Assembly (NCBI GenBank): GCA_031399025.1
Contig: JANNOJ010000044.1
Coordinates: 62,001-126,000 of the forward strand
Direction of reading: 5' to 3'
Length of the DNA: 64,000 bases
Source of the DNA: CBDBZL01 sp031399025
Lineage (GTDB): Bacteria; Pseudomonadota; Alphaproteobacteria; Sphingomonadales; Sphingomonadaceae
In this document: positions 29,958 through 39,347 of the stretch, piece after piece
Position numbering within the stretch: position 1 is the stretch's first letter
Layout of the letters: each line of letters begins with the position of its first letter
Position numbers and translations under genes: made by a program
The notes under the pieces: generated by a model
The model's input: the letters and a program-made list of their open reading frames with translations, nothing else
Told to the model about the DNA's origin: nothing
Database searches by the model: none

Positions 29958-30260
29958 TCATTCAATCACCTTGGGCACGCCGAAAAAGCCGTGCTCGGCC
30001 GCCGGAGCATTGGCCAGCACCGCCTCGCGCACCCCGCCGCCGGTGAGCGGATCGGCATCGACCACGTCGGCGCGCAGCCGCAGCGCCTGGGGGATCACCG
30101 CGGTCATCGGCTCGACGCCGGTGCAGTCGACCTCGCCCAGCTGCTCCACCCAGTCGATGATCTTGGCAAATTCGGGCGCGATCCGATCGAGCTCTGCCTC
30201 GCTCATGCGGATGCGCGCCAGCGCAGCCACCTTGGCGACCTGTTCTCGGGTGACCGACAT
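29958..30260 (-). CDS. gatC: Asp-tRNA(Asn)/Glu-tRNA(Gln) amidotransferase subunit C
   Basis: A 100-residue subunit that wraps around GatA and stabilises the GatAB complex. VTREQVAKVAALARIRMSE opens it, and the family patterns FAKIIDWVEQLGEVD and the C-terminal HGFFGVPKVIE are clear. Start Met 30260 (MSVTREQV) gives the usual length. First gene of the gat operon on this strand; a palindromic repeat separates it from gatA. Confidence 0.93.
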   Translation of the reverse strand: MSVTREQVAKVAALARIRMSEAELDRIAPEFAKIIDWVEQLGEVDCTGVEPMTAVIPQALRLRADVVDADPLTGGGVREAVLANAPAAEHGFFGVPKVIE

Positions 30261-30700
30261 GGCGGTGGCGTTAGCCGCGCACCCGGCCCGCTTCAAGCGC
30301 TCCCACCTCATGGGTGCCGATCTGGCGCAAGGAGGGTCGAGCTGTAGATTTGTTGCAACGCAACACGGCGACCTGCCCTCGCCAGATCAGGGAAACGGTT
30401 CGCCGACCGGCCGCCCGCCGACATGGACCTGGCGCCCCCTCTACGGCCTGATCTCCACCGTCTCGCCCGGGGAAGGCAGCGCCTCGGGCGGAGATCGCCG
30501 CTCGACGGGCAGCAGCGCGCCATTGGCCAGCGCCGCGGTCGCCAGTTCGGCCGCGCGGCCATCACCCCGCGCCAGCCGCGCCAGCGGCACGCGCCCGGCG
30601 GCACCGACCGCACGCCGTCCCGCTGACCCCGGGACAGGGCGCCGAATGTCGCGCCGCCGAGCACCTGCCGGGCGCCTTGCCTGTCTGCTGAATCGTTGCC
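30261..30700. other. Intergenic region upstream of gatC, nothing firmly recognised
   Basis: This stretch should carry the gat operon promoter. A minus-strand frame ending in PSPGETVEIRP has a natural amino-acid mix but no recognisable family and no intact N-terminus, since it runs into the IS5 remnant. It may be the tail of a gene destroyed by that insertion. Confidence 0.4.
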
Positions 30701-30949
30701 GCCGACCGTGCCTACGACAGCAACCGCGTCCGCGGCCCGATCGCGCATCAAGGCCCTGTCCCCAACATCGCGCCCAAGCGCAACGCGTCGGAAAGAGCTG
30801 CTTGGGCAAGACCCTGCTGCAAGGGCCGCAACGCCATCGGGCGCATGTTCTGCCGCCTCAAGGACTGCCCTCCGCTCGCCGCCCGCTACGACAAGCTTGC
30901 CCCCAACCTCCTCGGCAACATACAGTTCGCCGCCATCATCATGGGGTGA
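30701..30949 (+). pseudogene. IS5-family transposase, C-terminal remnant (copy 1)
   Basis: An 82-codon frame with no internal stop. It begins in the conserved ADRAYDS motif (the second catalytic Asp region) and runs through NIAPKRN, CKGRNAIGRMFCRLKD (with the Y/R-x-x-x-E/G-x-x-x-R/K-like helix) and AARYDKLAPNLLGNIQFAAIIM to a stop. This is the C-terminal quarter of an IS5-family (IS427-type) DDE transposase. The N-terminal three quarters and terminal repeats were not found, so it is a decayed fragment. A sister remnant is at 47850. Confidence 0.8.
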
Positions 30950-30963
30950 TTGTGAGTCCTGAG

Positions 30964-32079
30964 CTAGTACAAGCCAGCCTCGACTCGCACCCGGGCCGGC
31001 ACATAGAGTGCGGGATCGAGCCGCTCGGTCAGCGCATCGCGCGGCAGGCCGAGCAGCAGCTGGGCGGCCAGCCGGGCAGCAGCAGGCGCGGTCTGGATGC
31101 CGAAACCGCCTTGCCCGGCGAACCAGAAGAAGCCTTCACGGGCCGGGTCCGCCCCGTAGACCGGGCGCCGGTCGGGCGCGAAGCTGCGCAGCCCCGCCCA
31201 CTTGCGCTCGACCGCCGCGATCCGCCAGTCGACCACCTGCTGGAAGCGGTCGATGGCGAGCGCCACGTCCAGTTCCTCGGGCGCCGCGTCGCACGGCTCG
31301 CTGGGCGTCTCGTCGTGGGGCGAGAGCCACAGCCGGGCGCCGTCGGGCTTGAAGTAGAACGCTCCCGCCAGATCGAGCACCAGCGGAAGATCGCCCGGCG
31401 GCGGCGGCTCGGTGCGCAGCTGCGCCACCGTGCGCCGCAGCGGGACGATGCCGAGCGGCCGGGCCCCGCATCTCGTGGCCACCTCGTCGGCCCAGGCGCC
31501 CGCGGCATCGACCACCACCCTGGCGCGCAGCTCCCCCGCCGGGCCGAAATCGAGCCGCCAGCCGTCTCCCTCGCGCTCGGCCGCGAGCAGGCGATGCCGC
31601 AGGCGCAGCGACACCCCGCCCCGGCGGGCGAGCGCCAGATAGTGCTGGTGGACCAGCGCCACATCGATGTCGGCGCAGGCCGGCTCGCTGATCGCATGCA
31701 CCCAGTCCGCGCGCAGACCGGGAACGATGCCGGCAAGCCGCTCGGCGCCGATCCGCTCGACCGTCACCCTCGTGTCCGCGAAGCGACGCAGGAACAGCTC
31801 CACCTCGTCCTCCTGCCCGGAACGCGCCACATACAGCGCGCCGCGCCGGTGGAGCGCGCCCAAGTCACGCAGGTACGCGCCCGAGGCGAGCGTAAGCGGC
31901 ACGATATCGGGCCCGCCGTAGCACTCCTCCCAGAATGCGGCGGAGCGTCCCGTCGTGTGGTAGCCTGGAACGTCTTCCGCCTCGAGCATCACGACGCTTG
32001 CATGGCCGGCGGCTTCGGCGGCGATGCTGGCCCCGGCGATCCCCGCGCCGATCACCGCGATGTCGAAGGTTTCGCTCAT
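30964..32079 (-). CDS. FAD-dependent oxidoreductase (DAO/D-arginine dehydrogenase-like)
   Basis: A 371-residue flavoprotein of the D-amino-acid oxidase/glycine oxidase fold. The N-terminal dinucleotide motif is IAVIGAGIAGASIAAE, followed by VVMLEAEDVPGYHTTGRSAA, which resembles D-arginine dehydrogenase-type enzymes. VVDAAGAWADEVA and the C-terminal FAGQGGFGIQTAPAAARLAA complete the FAD site. It probably oxidises an amine or amino acid, using a quinone or oxygen as acceptor. Its start overlaps the stop of the upstream hydrolase gene by 4 bases. Confidence 0.8.
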   Translation of the reverse strand: MSETFDIAVIGAGIAGASIAAEAAGHASVVMLEAEDVPGYHTTGRSAAFWEECYGGPDIVPLTLASGAYLRDLGALHRRGALYVARSGQEDEVELFLRRFADTRVTVERIGAERLAGIVPGLRADWVHAISEPACADIDVALVHQHYLALARRGGVSLRLRHRLLAAEREGDGWRLDFGPAGELRARVVVDAAGAWADEVATRCGARPLGIVPLRRTVAQLRTEPPPPGDLPLVLDLAGAFYFKPDGARLWLSPHDETPSEPCDAAPEELDVALAIDRFQQVVDWRIAAVERKWAGLRSFAPDRRPVYGADPAREGFFWFAGQGGFGIQTAPAAARLAAQLLLGLPRDALTERLDPALYVPARVRVEAGLY

Positions 32080-33074
32080 CGCGCGTCCCTGCCGACAGGT
32101 CGGAGGCGGTCCAGGAAGGCATCGATCGCGGCCAGGGCTGGGTCGCGCACCGCATCGGTCTCGCGCAGGATCTCGTGCCGCGCCTCGAATCCCAGGATCA
32201 GGGTTTCGACGTCGGGCAACCGCGCCGCCGCCCGCTCGATCGCGCGGATGCCCACCAGTCGGTCGGCACGGGTCGCCAGCAGGAGGACGGGCAGGTCGAC
32301 CGCCTCCAACACGCCGGGCCGTTCCAGCGCCCGGATCGAGCGCATCGCGCTGTTCACCCAGCCCCAGCTGCCCGGCCCCATGGCCAGCTCCGGGCGCTCG
32401 CGGCGCCACCACAGCTCATCGGCATAGCGCGCTGCATCGTGGGTCAGCAGCGCCTGGCGCGCGCCGGGAAGCAGGCCCGGCTTCTCGTTGTACTTCCATG
32501 CCATTCTGCGCGCATCGCCGATGCGGGTCATGACCCGGGCGAGCAGGTGGCGGACGCTTTGCGGCACGTGCTCGGGGCGTACGTCGAGCATCGGCGCGGA
32601 CAGGATCAACCCGGCAGGGGGCGGCTGCACGGCCCGCTCCGCGACCGCGCGCAGCACCAGATGGCCGCCCATCGAATGGCCCGCGAGCACCAGCGGCCCA
32701 CATGCGGCGCGAGGCTGCGCCCACTCGCGCCAGAACCGCGCGAGGTCGTCCACCCACAGCGCGAAATCATCGATGTGGCCGGTGACGGCATCGCGACCGA
32801 ACCGGCCCGAGCCCGCCTGGCCGCGCCAGTCGGCCGCGCTCACCCGCCAGCCGCCTCGCCGCCAGTGCTCGAACGTCTCCAGGTATTTCTCGTAGGCATC
32901 GCCGCGTCCGGCCATGAACAGGATGGCGCCGCCAGCCGCCGCATCGTCCGGCTCGGACCAATCGATTACCCGGATCGCATGGCCATCAGGCGCCTGCCAG
33001 CGCCATTCGCGCGCGCCCTCGGGGATGGCCCGGCGCTCGAAGGCGGCGCGGGCTTCGCTGATACCGGGGGCGAT
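32076..33074 (-). CDS. Alpha/beta hydrolase (monoacylglycerol lipase-like), start codon unclear
   Basis: A serine hydrolase with the nucleophile elbow GHSMGGH, a cap region, and the acid and base supplied by ATRADRLV and the late FEARHEILRE segment. ILFMAGRGDAYEKYLETFEHW matches the family N-terminal strand. The first ATG in frame (32915) would cut this strand, and the frame stays protein-like up to about 33074 with no ATG, GTG or TTG. A strong AAGGAG site (33081-33088) lies 6 bases before an ATC codon at 33074, which I take as the likely start. Either a rare start codon, a sequencing error or a mutation. Confidence 0.75.
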   Translation of the reverse strand: MAPGISEARAAFERRAIPEGAREWRWQAPDGHAIRVIDWSEPDDAAAGGAILFMAGRGDAYEKYLETFEHWRRGGWRVSAADWRGQAGSGRFGRDAVTGHIDDFALWVDDLARFWREWAQPRAACGPLVLAGHSMGGHLVLRAVAERAVQPPPAGLILSAPMLDVRPEHVPQSVRHLLARVMTRIGDARRMAWKYNEKPGLLPGARQALLTHDAARYADELWWRRERPELAMGPGSWGWVNSAMRSIRALERPGVLEAVDLPVLLLATRADRLVGIRAIERAAARLPDVETLILGFEARHEILRETDAVRDPALAAIDAFLDRLRPVGRDAR

Positions 33075-33159
33075 CGCGATCTCCTTCTCGCATGGTTACC
33101 ATTTAGTAAGTCCTGATCGCTAGCACTGCCTGCGACGACAGAATCGCAGGACAGCCAGC

Positions 33160-33675
33160 ATGGCCGAAGACCCGTTTCGCTACGCATTGCTCGCCGCGCT
33201 GGCAATCGCACTTCTCGGCGCCGCCTGGACCGATTTGTCGACCCGCCGCATCGCCAACCCGCTCAACGCCGCGATCGCGCTTGGCGCGCCGCTGTTCTGG
33301 TGGGCGAGCGGTCTTTCGCTGTGGCCCGATATCGCCCAGCAATTGGCCGTCGCCTTGGCCAGCATGGCCATCCTCACCGGGCTGTTCGCCATCCGGGCGA
33401 TGGGCGGCGGTGATGTCAAGCTATTGACCGCGCTCGCCTTGTGGATCGAGCCGTCGCTGTTCCTTAAACTGCTCATCTTGATGACCCTGCTGGGCGGCGT
33501 ACTGACGATCGTCGTGGGTGCCTGGCACCTTGCACGCCAACCACATGGCGGGCGGCCAGGCCGGCTGACCGTACCCTATGGCGTCGCCATCGCGCTCGCC
33601 GGCCTTTGCGTGATCGGGCTCGACTACCTGCCGGCCACGAACGCCTGGGCCGCGATCGAGGTAACTCCTTCTTAA
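33160..33675 (+). CDS. cpaA: Prepilin peptidase CpaA/TadV
   Basis: A 171-residue inner-membrane aspartyl protease that processes Flp-type pilins. The two catalytic Asp are seen in AWTDLSTRRI (about residue 25) and GGGDVKLLTALAL (about 87). Five or so hydrophobic helices fit the A24A family. First gene of the cpa/tad cluster; a 64-base gap precedes cpaB. No flp pilin gene was found upstream. Confidence 0.88.
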   Translation: MAEDPFRYALLAALAIALLGAAWTDLSTRRIANPLNAAIALGAPLFWWASGLSLWPDIAQQLAVALASMAILTGLFAIRAMGGGDVKLLTALALWIEPSLFLKLLILMTLLGGVLTIVVGAWHLARQPHGGRPGRLTVPYGVAIALAGLCVIGLDYLPATNAWAAIEVTPS

Positions 33676-33739
33676 CCATCCCAGGCTTAGACGCAGTGGG
33701 CCGCGCCAGCGGCGATTATTGAAAGGCTCCTGAAGCATC

Positions 33740-34834
33740 ATGGACCGTAGAAAGCTTCTTCTGCTGGCCGCCTCGCTCATCGTGGCGGTCATCGCCGCGC
33801 TCGCCGCCCGCAGCATGTTCGCGGGCGCTGCCACGCCGGCGGCGCAGGCGGCACAACCGCAGGAGCAGGGTCCCAAGGTGCTGGTCGCCAAGCGCAGCCT
33901 GCCGGTCGGGACGCTCATCACCGCCGATGCCGTGGGTTACCAGCTTTGGCCCCGCGAACTGGTGCAGGACGCCTACTACGTGGACGGCGAGGCCAATGTC
34001 GCGCAGCTTCTCGGAACCGTCGTGCGCCATCCCCTGACCGCCGGTGAGCCGGTGACGCAAGGCTCGCTCGTAGCGCCGGGCGATCGCGGGTTCCTTGCCG
34101 CCGCCTTGGGCCCGGGCATGCGGGCGGTGACCATCACCGTCTCGGCCAGCACCGGTGTCGCCGGCTTCGTCTTTCCGGGCGATCGGGTGGATCTCGTGCT
34201 CACCCAGACCGTCGAAGGCGAAGGCCAGTCGCTGAGCGCCTCCGAGACGATCCTGCGCAACCTGCGTGTCCTCGCGACCGACCAATCGACCCAAAGCACG
34301 ACCACCGAGACCGGTCAGACCGACGTCCAGGCCTTCAGCATGGTCACCCTCGAGGTGACGCCAACCATCGCCGAGAAGATCGCGGTGGCGCAGACCATCG
34401 GCACGCTCAGCCTGTCGCTGCGCTCGATCGCCGACAATCAGTCGGAGCTCGAACGCGCCATCGCGGCAGGCGATGTCGACCTCCCTGACGATGCTACGCG
34501 TGCGGAAGAGGAAAAGCTGCTGAACGAGGTGATGCGGCGACCTCAGGACGGCGCGACGACCTACCAGACCGGCGGCGATGTCTCCCGCTTCCAGCGCCGG
34601 ACCATGCCGCCTCCGACCCGCGCGCCGGAACCAACCGTGCAGCCTCAGCCAACAATTGTGTACCAAACGCCCGCCGACCAAACCCCTGTATCCACCGGTC
34701 CCACGGTCCGGGTGACCCGCGGGGCAACGACCAGCGTGGAACCGGTCCGCCGCGGCCCGGGTGCGCTGCTCGACCGCCAGGCCGGCGGCTTGGGCCGCAC
34801 CGGCGATCTCCTTGGCGGGAACTCACCGCCATGA
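33740..34834 (+). CDS. cpaB: Flp pilus assembly protein CpaB/RcpC
   Basis: A 364-residue periplasmic protein with an N-terminal membrane helix (LLLLAASLIVAVIAALAA). The SAF domain (VLVAKRSLPVGTLITADAV) and the RcpC-like region follow, with GFLAAALGPGMRAVTITVSA and VFPGDRVDLVLTQ as family landmarks. The C-terminal 100 residues are Pro-, Thr- and Gln-rich and probably unstructured. It works with the secretin CpaC, whose gene follows. Confidence 0.9.
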   Translation: MDRRKLLLLAASLIVAVIAALAARSMFAGAATPAAQAAQPQEQGPKVLVAKRSLPVGTLITADAVGYQLWPRELVQDAYYVDGEANVAQLLGTVVRHPLTAGEPVTQGSLVAPGDRGFLAAALGPGMRAVTITVSASTGVAGFVFPGDRVDLVLTQTVEGEGQSLSASETILRNLRVLATDQSTQSTTTETGQTDVQAFSMVTLEVTPTIAEKIAVAQTIGTLSLSLRSIADNQSELERAIAAGDVDLPDDATRAEEEKLLNEVMRRPQDGATTYQTGGDVSRFQRRTMPPPTRAPEPTVQPQPTIVYQTPADQTPVSTGPTVRVTRGATTSVEPVRRGPGALLDRQAGGLGRTGDLLGGNSPP

Positions 34835-34899
34835 GCCACGCCCCCGAACCATCGCCCGTACACCGAACGCACCCATCAGAACAGATTGAGAGCCCGCGC

Positions 34900-36378
34900 A
34901 TGTCACTACGCCTCGCCCGCACCGTGCTTGCCGCTGCCTGCGCCCTGGTTCCCGTCATCCCCATGCTTGGCGGCGCAGCCCATGCCCAGCTGACCGCGCC
35001 GCCGGTAAACCAGCCGGTCGGCGCCGCGCAGACCATCGACCTGTCGATCGGCCGCGGCGAGTTGGTCACGCTCCCGGCGGCGATCAGCGATATCTTCGTC
35101 GCCAGCCAGGGTATCGCCGACGTCCAGGTCAAGTCCACCCACCAGTTGTTCGTTTTCGGCATCGCCGGCGGTGAGACCACGATCTACGCCAGCAACCCAT
35201 CGGGCGATGTCGTGTGGTCGGCGAATGTGCGGGTCGGCACGAACCTCTCCAGCGTCGACCAGATGCTCAAGCTCGCCATGCCCGAGGCCAAGATCAGTGT
35301 TGCGACGATGAGCGCCAATACCGTGCTGTTGACCGGCACCGTAGCCGCGCCGGAAGACGCTGCCGAGGCGGAGCGGCTGGCGCAGGCCTTCATGGGTCCG
35401 GACGCGCTGATCGTTTCACGCCTGAAGACGGCAACGCCGCTGCAGGTCATGCTTCGCGTCCGCTTCGCCGAGGTCAGCCGCTCGCTCGTCAGAGCATTGG
35501 GCAGCAATCTGGTCACGCGCGACGAGACGGGCGGGTTCACCTTCGGCCTTTCCCGGGGGGACGCCGGTAGCATTACCACCGACAGCCAGGGAACCGCCTA
35601 TGAATTTGCCACCAAAGAGGATTCGACTACCCTGGGCCTCGCCGGCAATATCCTTGGTCTCGATCTGCTCGGCACGCTCGACGCGGGCGAGACCATGGGG
35701 CTGGTGACCACGCTCTCTGAACCCAACCTCACCGCGCTGTCGGGTGAGACCGCCGAATTTCTGGCGGGCGGCGAATTCCCCATCCCGCTCAGCCAGGGGC
35801 TCGGCACGACCACCATCGAATACAAGAACTACGGCGTCAGCCTTGCTTATACGCCCACGGTGCTCGCCAGCGGCCGGATCTCTATCCGCGTGCGGCCCGA
35901 AGTATCAGAACTCTCGTCCCAAAACGCGGTCGTGATCGACGGTTACCAGATTCCTGCGCTGACCATCCGCCGGGCCGAAACCACCGTCGAACTCGGCTCA
36001 GGCCAGAGCTTCATGATCGCCGGTCTGCTCAGCAACAACGCCACCAGCACGATCGACAAGACCCCCGGCGCGGGCGACGTCCCGATCCTGGGCAATCTGT
36101 TCCGCTCGAGCGATTTCCGCAGAGGGGAGACCGAACTGGTCATCGTGGTCACTCCCTATCTCGTGACCCCGGTCCACGATCGTGAGATCAGACTCCCTAC
36201 GGACGGCTATGCCGTGCCCTCGATGGCCGAGCAACTCCTGCTGAACCGGGAATCGGGAGCGACATCAGGTGCCTCCCGCCCGCTGCCCCAGGCCGCCGCG
36301 CCAATTCACGACGCCATCGGCATGGGCTCGCCGGTCGCCGGAGATCCAGCCACCCCCGCAACCGTTGAGGGACAGTGA
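34900..36378 (+). CDS. cpaC: Type IVc pilus secretin CpaC/RcpA
   Basis: A 492-residue outer-membrane secretin. The signal peptide ends GGAAHAQ. The N-terminal BON/T2SS N-domain has SIGRGELVTLPAAISDIFVA and LFVFGIAGGETTIYA. The secretin core shows LSEPNLTALSGETAEFLAGGEFPIP and SFMIAGLLSN, ending with VIVVTPYLVTPV. Met 34900 gives a proper signal peptide; ATG at 34831, overlapping the cpaB stop, would add 23 residues before it. Confidence 0.92.
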   Translation: MSLRLARTVLAAACALVPVIPMLGGAAHAQLTAPPVNQPVGAAQTIDLSIGRGELVTLPAAISDIFVASQGIADVQVKSTHQLFVFGIAGGETTIYASNPSGDVVWSANVRVGTNLSSVDQMLKLAMPEAKISVATMSANTVLLTGTVAAPEDAAEAERLAQAFMGPDALIVSRLKTATPLQVMLRVRFAEVSRSLVRALGSNLVTRDETGGFTFGLSRGDAGSITTDSQGTAYEFATKEDSTTLGLAGNILGLDLLGTLDAGETMGLVTTLSEPNLTALSGETAEFLAGGEFPIPLSQGLGTTTIEYKNYGVSLAYTPTVLASGRISIRVRPEVSELSSQNAVVIDGYQIPALTIRRAETTVELGSGQSFMIAGLLSNNATSTIDKTPGAGDVPILGNLFRSSDFRRGETELVIVVTPYLVTPVHDREIRLPTDGYAVPSMAEQLLLNRESGATSGASRPLPQAAAPIHDAIGMGSPVAGDPATPATVEGQ

Positions 36379-37019
36379 TGATGATACTCAAATCAACACC
36401 CGCCCATGCCATTGCAGTCGCACTTGCCATCTTGCTTGCTGGATGCGGTGCGCCAGGCGCGAACCCCTCGCTCTACTCAGTGCGCCAGCCGGTGGTCGAA
36501 CGCACCATTCACACGCTCGAGTTGACGCTTGTCGATGGCGAACTGCCACCCGGGGAACGGGGCAGGCTCGCCTCCTGGTTTGCAACGCTCGGGCTTGGCT
36601 ATTCCGACCGCTTGCTCGTTGCGGGAACTCCCCGCGTCGCCGCGGAGGTCGGGGCCATCGCTGCTGCCCAGGGCGCGTTGGCAAGCAATGCTACGTTGGT
36701 ATCCGCTATCGATGTCGAGCCGGGCAAGCTTCGCGTTTCGGTCCAGCGCAGTCGGGCTCAAGTGCCAAACTGCCCCGATTGGTCCGCCAACTCGGCCGCC
36801 AACCTCGACAACTCCACCAGCCCCGGCTTCGGCTGCTCGGTCAATGGCAATCTGGCGGCGATGGTCGCCGATCCCGAGCATTTGCTCGCCGGATCGCAAG
36901 CTGTGGGCGAAACCGTCGTGATGAGCGCCAGCAAGGCGATCGCGAGCTATCGCGCGATCGAGCCGACCGGCAGCGACGGGCTCAGCAACGTGTCTAGCCA
37001 AGGCACCGCAGATGAATAG
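36378..37019 (+). CDS. cpaD: Flp pilus assembly lipoprotein CpaD
   Basis: About 213 residues with lipobox LLAGCGAPG. The CpaD family pattern VERTIHTLELTLVDGELPPGERGRL and the C-terminal SPGFGCSVNGNLAAMVADPEHLLAG are clear. It probably helps place the CpaC secretin in the outer membrane. It starts at the cpaC stop (TGATG) behind a GAGGG site; GTG 36375 and ATG 36381 are also possible. Its end overlaps cpaE by 8 bases. Confidence 0.9.
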   Translation: MMILKSTPAHAIAVALAILLAGCGAPGANPSLYSVRQPVVERTIHTLELTLVDGELPPGERGRLASWFATLGLGYSDRLLVAGTPRVAAEVGAIAAAQGALASNATLVSAIDVEPGKLRVSVQRSRAQVPNCPDWSANSAANLDNSTSPGFGCSVNGNLAAMVADPEHLLAGSQAVGETVVMSASKAIASYRAIEPTGSDGLSNVSSQGTADE

Positions 37020-38310
37020 AACTTTGTCCACTCCGCTGCCAAACGGGCGCGAGCCATTCCTCGCCTTCGTTGCCGATGACCTGACGCTCGACGTTGTGCA
37101 ATCGGTCGCACATGAACTCGGCTGGCGGCCCGACGCATGCAAAAAGGGCGGCTTGCGGGCGGCGGTGCAGGCGCTGTCGGTCGCTACGAGCCCGGCGATA
37201 ATGATGATCGATCTGTCTGAGGCAGGCGATCCACTGAGCGAAATCGAGAGCCTTGCAGAGGTTTGCGAACCGGGCACGATCGTTTTCGCTGTCGGCCGGG
37301 TCAACGATGTGACGCTCTATCGCGATCTCGTCGCCCGCGGCATCCACGACTACCTTTTGAAACCGCTTTCGGCGGCGCAATTGCACGATGCACTTGAACG
37401 AGCCCGGCAGGCCATGAGCACGCCGCGAGACAAGAGTGACGCGTTGCAAACGCGCCATTTGTCGGCAGCGGTGGTAGGAACCCGAGGCGGCGTTGGCGCC
37501 TCGACCTTGGCGACCTCCATAGCCTTTCTGCTGAGCAGCGAGCACGCACGATCAACAGCCCTGCTCGACCTCGACGTCCACTTCGGTACCGCGGCGCTGG
37601 CGCTTGACCTCGAACCCGGCCGGGCGCTGGCCGACGCGATCGCGGACCCCGCCCGCATCGATGGCATGTTCATCGAGCGTGCAATGGTCCGTGCCAGCGA
37701 AAAGCTAGCGATAATGTCGGCGGAGGCGCCACTCAGCGCCGGTTTGATGACTGACGGTTCTGCTTTCCTTCGGCTGGAGCAGGAATTCCGCCAAGCCTTC
37801 GAGGCGACCATAATCGATCTGCCGCGCTCGATCATGATCAATTTTCCGCAGTTGCTGGCGGAGCTGAACACAGTTGTGCTAACCACTGATTTGACCTTGG
37901 CATCGGCGCGCGACGCAATCCGCATTTTGTCCTGGCTGAAGGTGAACGCGCCTAAAACGTCAGTCATCGTCGTTGCAAACAAAGTACAGCCCGGTTCAGG
38001 AGAGATCAGTCCGACTGAATTCTCTGCCGCCATTGAGCGGCCCATCAACTTCGCCATCCCTTACGATCACAAGGCTGCCATTCAGGCTGCAAGGCTAGGT
38101 CAGACACTCGCCCAAGGGAACCGCCAGAGCAAGGTTATTGTACCGATCGCCGAGCTTGTTCGAGAGATCGGCAAATCGGAGCTCGCCTTGGGTGAGGCGC
38201 AAGAGCGTTCGGTCAAGCCGAAATCCCTGCTTGGCAACTTCGATTTGAAGGCACTTCTTAGCAAGAAGCAGGTAGTAAAGACCGAACAAGCGGCTCGCCC
38301 CGCCGCGTGA
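37012..38310 (+). CDS. cpaE: Pilus localisation ATPase CpaE/TadZ
   Basis: A 432-residue ParA/MinD-like protein that places the pilus machine. A receiver-like N-terminal domain (LAFVADDLTLDVVQSVAHEL, IMMIDLSEAG, GIHDYLLKPLS) is followed by the ATPase domain with an atypical Walker A GTRGGVGAST at residues 156-165, as in TadZ, and ALLDLDVHFG. GC content drops slightly from here to tadC. Normally cpaF/tadA would come next; here only 49 bases separate it from tadB. Confidence 0.9.
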   Translation: MNRTLSTPLPNGREPFLAFVADDLTLDVVQSVAHELGWRPDACKKGGLRAAVQALSVATSPAIMMIDLSEAGDPLSEIESLAEVCEPGTIVFAVGRVNDVTLYRDLVARGIHDYLLKPLSAAQLHDALERARQAMSTPRDKSDALQTRHLSAAVVGTRGGVGASTLATSIAFLLSSEHARSTALLDLDVHFGTAALALDLEPGRALADAIADPARIDGMFIERAMVRASEKLAIMSAEAPLSAGLMTDGSAFLRLEQEFRQAFEATIIDLPRSIMINFPQLLAELNTVVLTTDLTLASARDAIRILSWLKVNAPKTSVIVVANKVQPGSGEISPTEFSAAIERPINFAIPYDHKAAIQAARLGQTLAQGNRQSKVIVPIAELVREIGKSELALGEAQERSVKPKSLLGNFDLKALLSKKQVVKTEQAARPAA

Positions 38311-38359
38311 TCAACTCGGCGGCCTTTCTGCAACGAATCCGCCTTGTCGGAGCGTGGCT

Positions 38360-39328
38360 ATGAGCATATCGACGCTGATCCTCGGGGGCGGGCTGGCTGC
38401 TCTGATGCTTCTGGGCTACGCCTTTTTCGCGGTACCCGCACCGGCGAAGGCAGGTCAGCGCCGATTGGAGGCCGTCCGTCTGCGCCATTCGGAAAGCACC
38501 TCAATAAGGGTCGAAAGTCAGCTGCGCAAAGCGATTGCGGCGCGCCGTCCGAAAGCACCTCGCCTCGCGGGTTCTGGCTCGCAATTGGACGCCCTGGGGC
38601 TTCGACTCGAGCGCACCGGAATGGGCTGGAGCCTGTCTCAGTACATCTGGGTCAGTCTTGGATTGACGCTCTTCATAGCGTTTGCCGTTTATCTTCGCAC
38701 CGGCGCGGCCATGCTGGCGCTTGGCTTGGGCATCGTACTCGGCGCGGGTATTCCCCACCTGGTGGTAGGTCGCCTGGTCAAGCGTCGGCTAGGCGGCTTC
38801 ACCACCAAATTCCCGGACGCCATCGAATTGCTGGTGCGAGGCTTGCGTTCCGGGCTCCCGGTCGGCGAAACGCTAAGTATCGTGGGGCGGGAGGTTCCAG
38901 GTCCAGTTGGCGCTGAATTCCGCGCGGTCGTGGAGAGAATTAAGATCGGTCGTACCATGGAGGACGCGCTGCAGGTGACCGCGGACAAAATGGGAATCCC
39001 GGAGTTCCAATTCTTTGTCATCACTCTCGCAATCCAGCGGGAGACCGGTGGAAATCTCGCCGAAACCCTTTCTAATCTTGCCGATGTTCTGCGTAAGCGC
39101 GCCCAAATGAAACTTAAGATCCGCGCGCTCAGTTCCGAATCCAAAGCCTCGGCACTCATTGTCGGTGCGCTGCCATTTGTTGTATTTGCAATGATCTGGT
39201 GGATCAGCCCTGATTACCTTGCCGGGTTCTTCGCCGATGAACGACTGATCGTTACCGGGCTCGGCGGCATGCTGTGGATGGTCATCGGCGTTTTCATCAT
39301 GGCCAAAATGGTCAGCTTCGAGATCTGA
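38360..39328 (+). CDS. tadB: Tad pilus inner-membrane protein TadB
   Basis: A 322-residue GspF-family platform protein. An N-terminal helix, two more helices around YIWVSLGLTLFIAFAVYL, and a T2SF domain with PDAIELLVRGLRSGLPVGETLSIVGREV and FFVITLAIQRETGGNLAETLSNLADVLRKR. A C-terminal helix ends the protein. It pairs with TadC. Start Met 38360 follows a GGAG site; GTG 38354 is possible. Confidence 0.9.
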   Translation: MSISTLILGGGLAALMLLGYAFFAVPAPAKAGQRRLEAVRLRHSESTSIRVESQLRKAIAARRPKAPRLAGSGSQLDALGLRLERTGMGWSLSQYIWVSLGLTLFIAFAVYLRTGAAMLALGLGIVLGAGIPHLVVGRLVKRRLGGFTTKFPDAIELLVRGLRSGLPVGETLSIVGREVPGPVGAEFRAVVERIKIGRTMEDALQVTADKMGIPEFQFFVITLAIQRETGGNLAETLSNLADVLRKRAQMKLKIRALSSESKASALIVGALPFVVFAMIWWISPDYLAGFFADERLIVTGLGGMLWMVIGVFIMAKMVSFEI

Positions 39329-39347
39329 CCCGGGAGACGCAGCGAAC

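Noticed and set aside
29846..29965. Alternative gatA start at ATG 29965
   Set aside because: It would add 40 residues read from the palindromic repeat; GatA proteins begin near the GTG at 29845.
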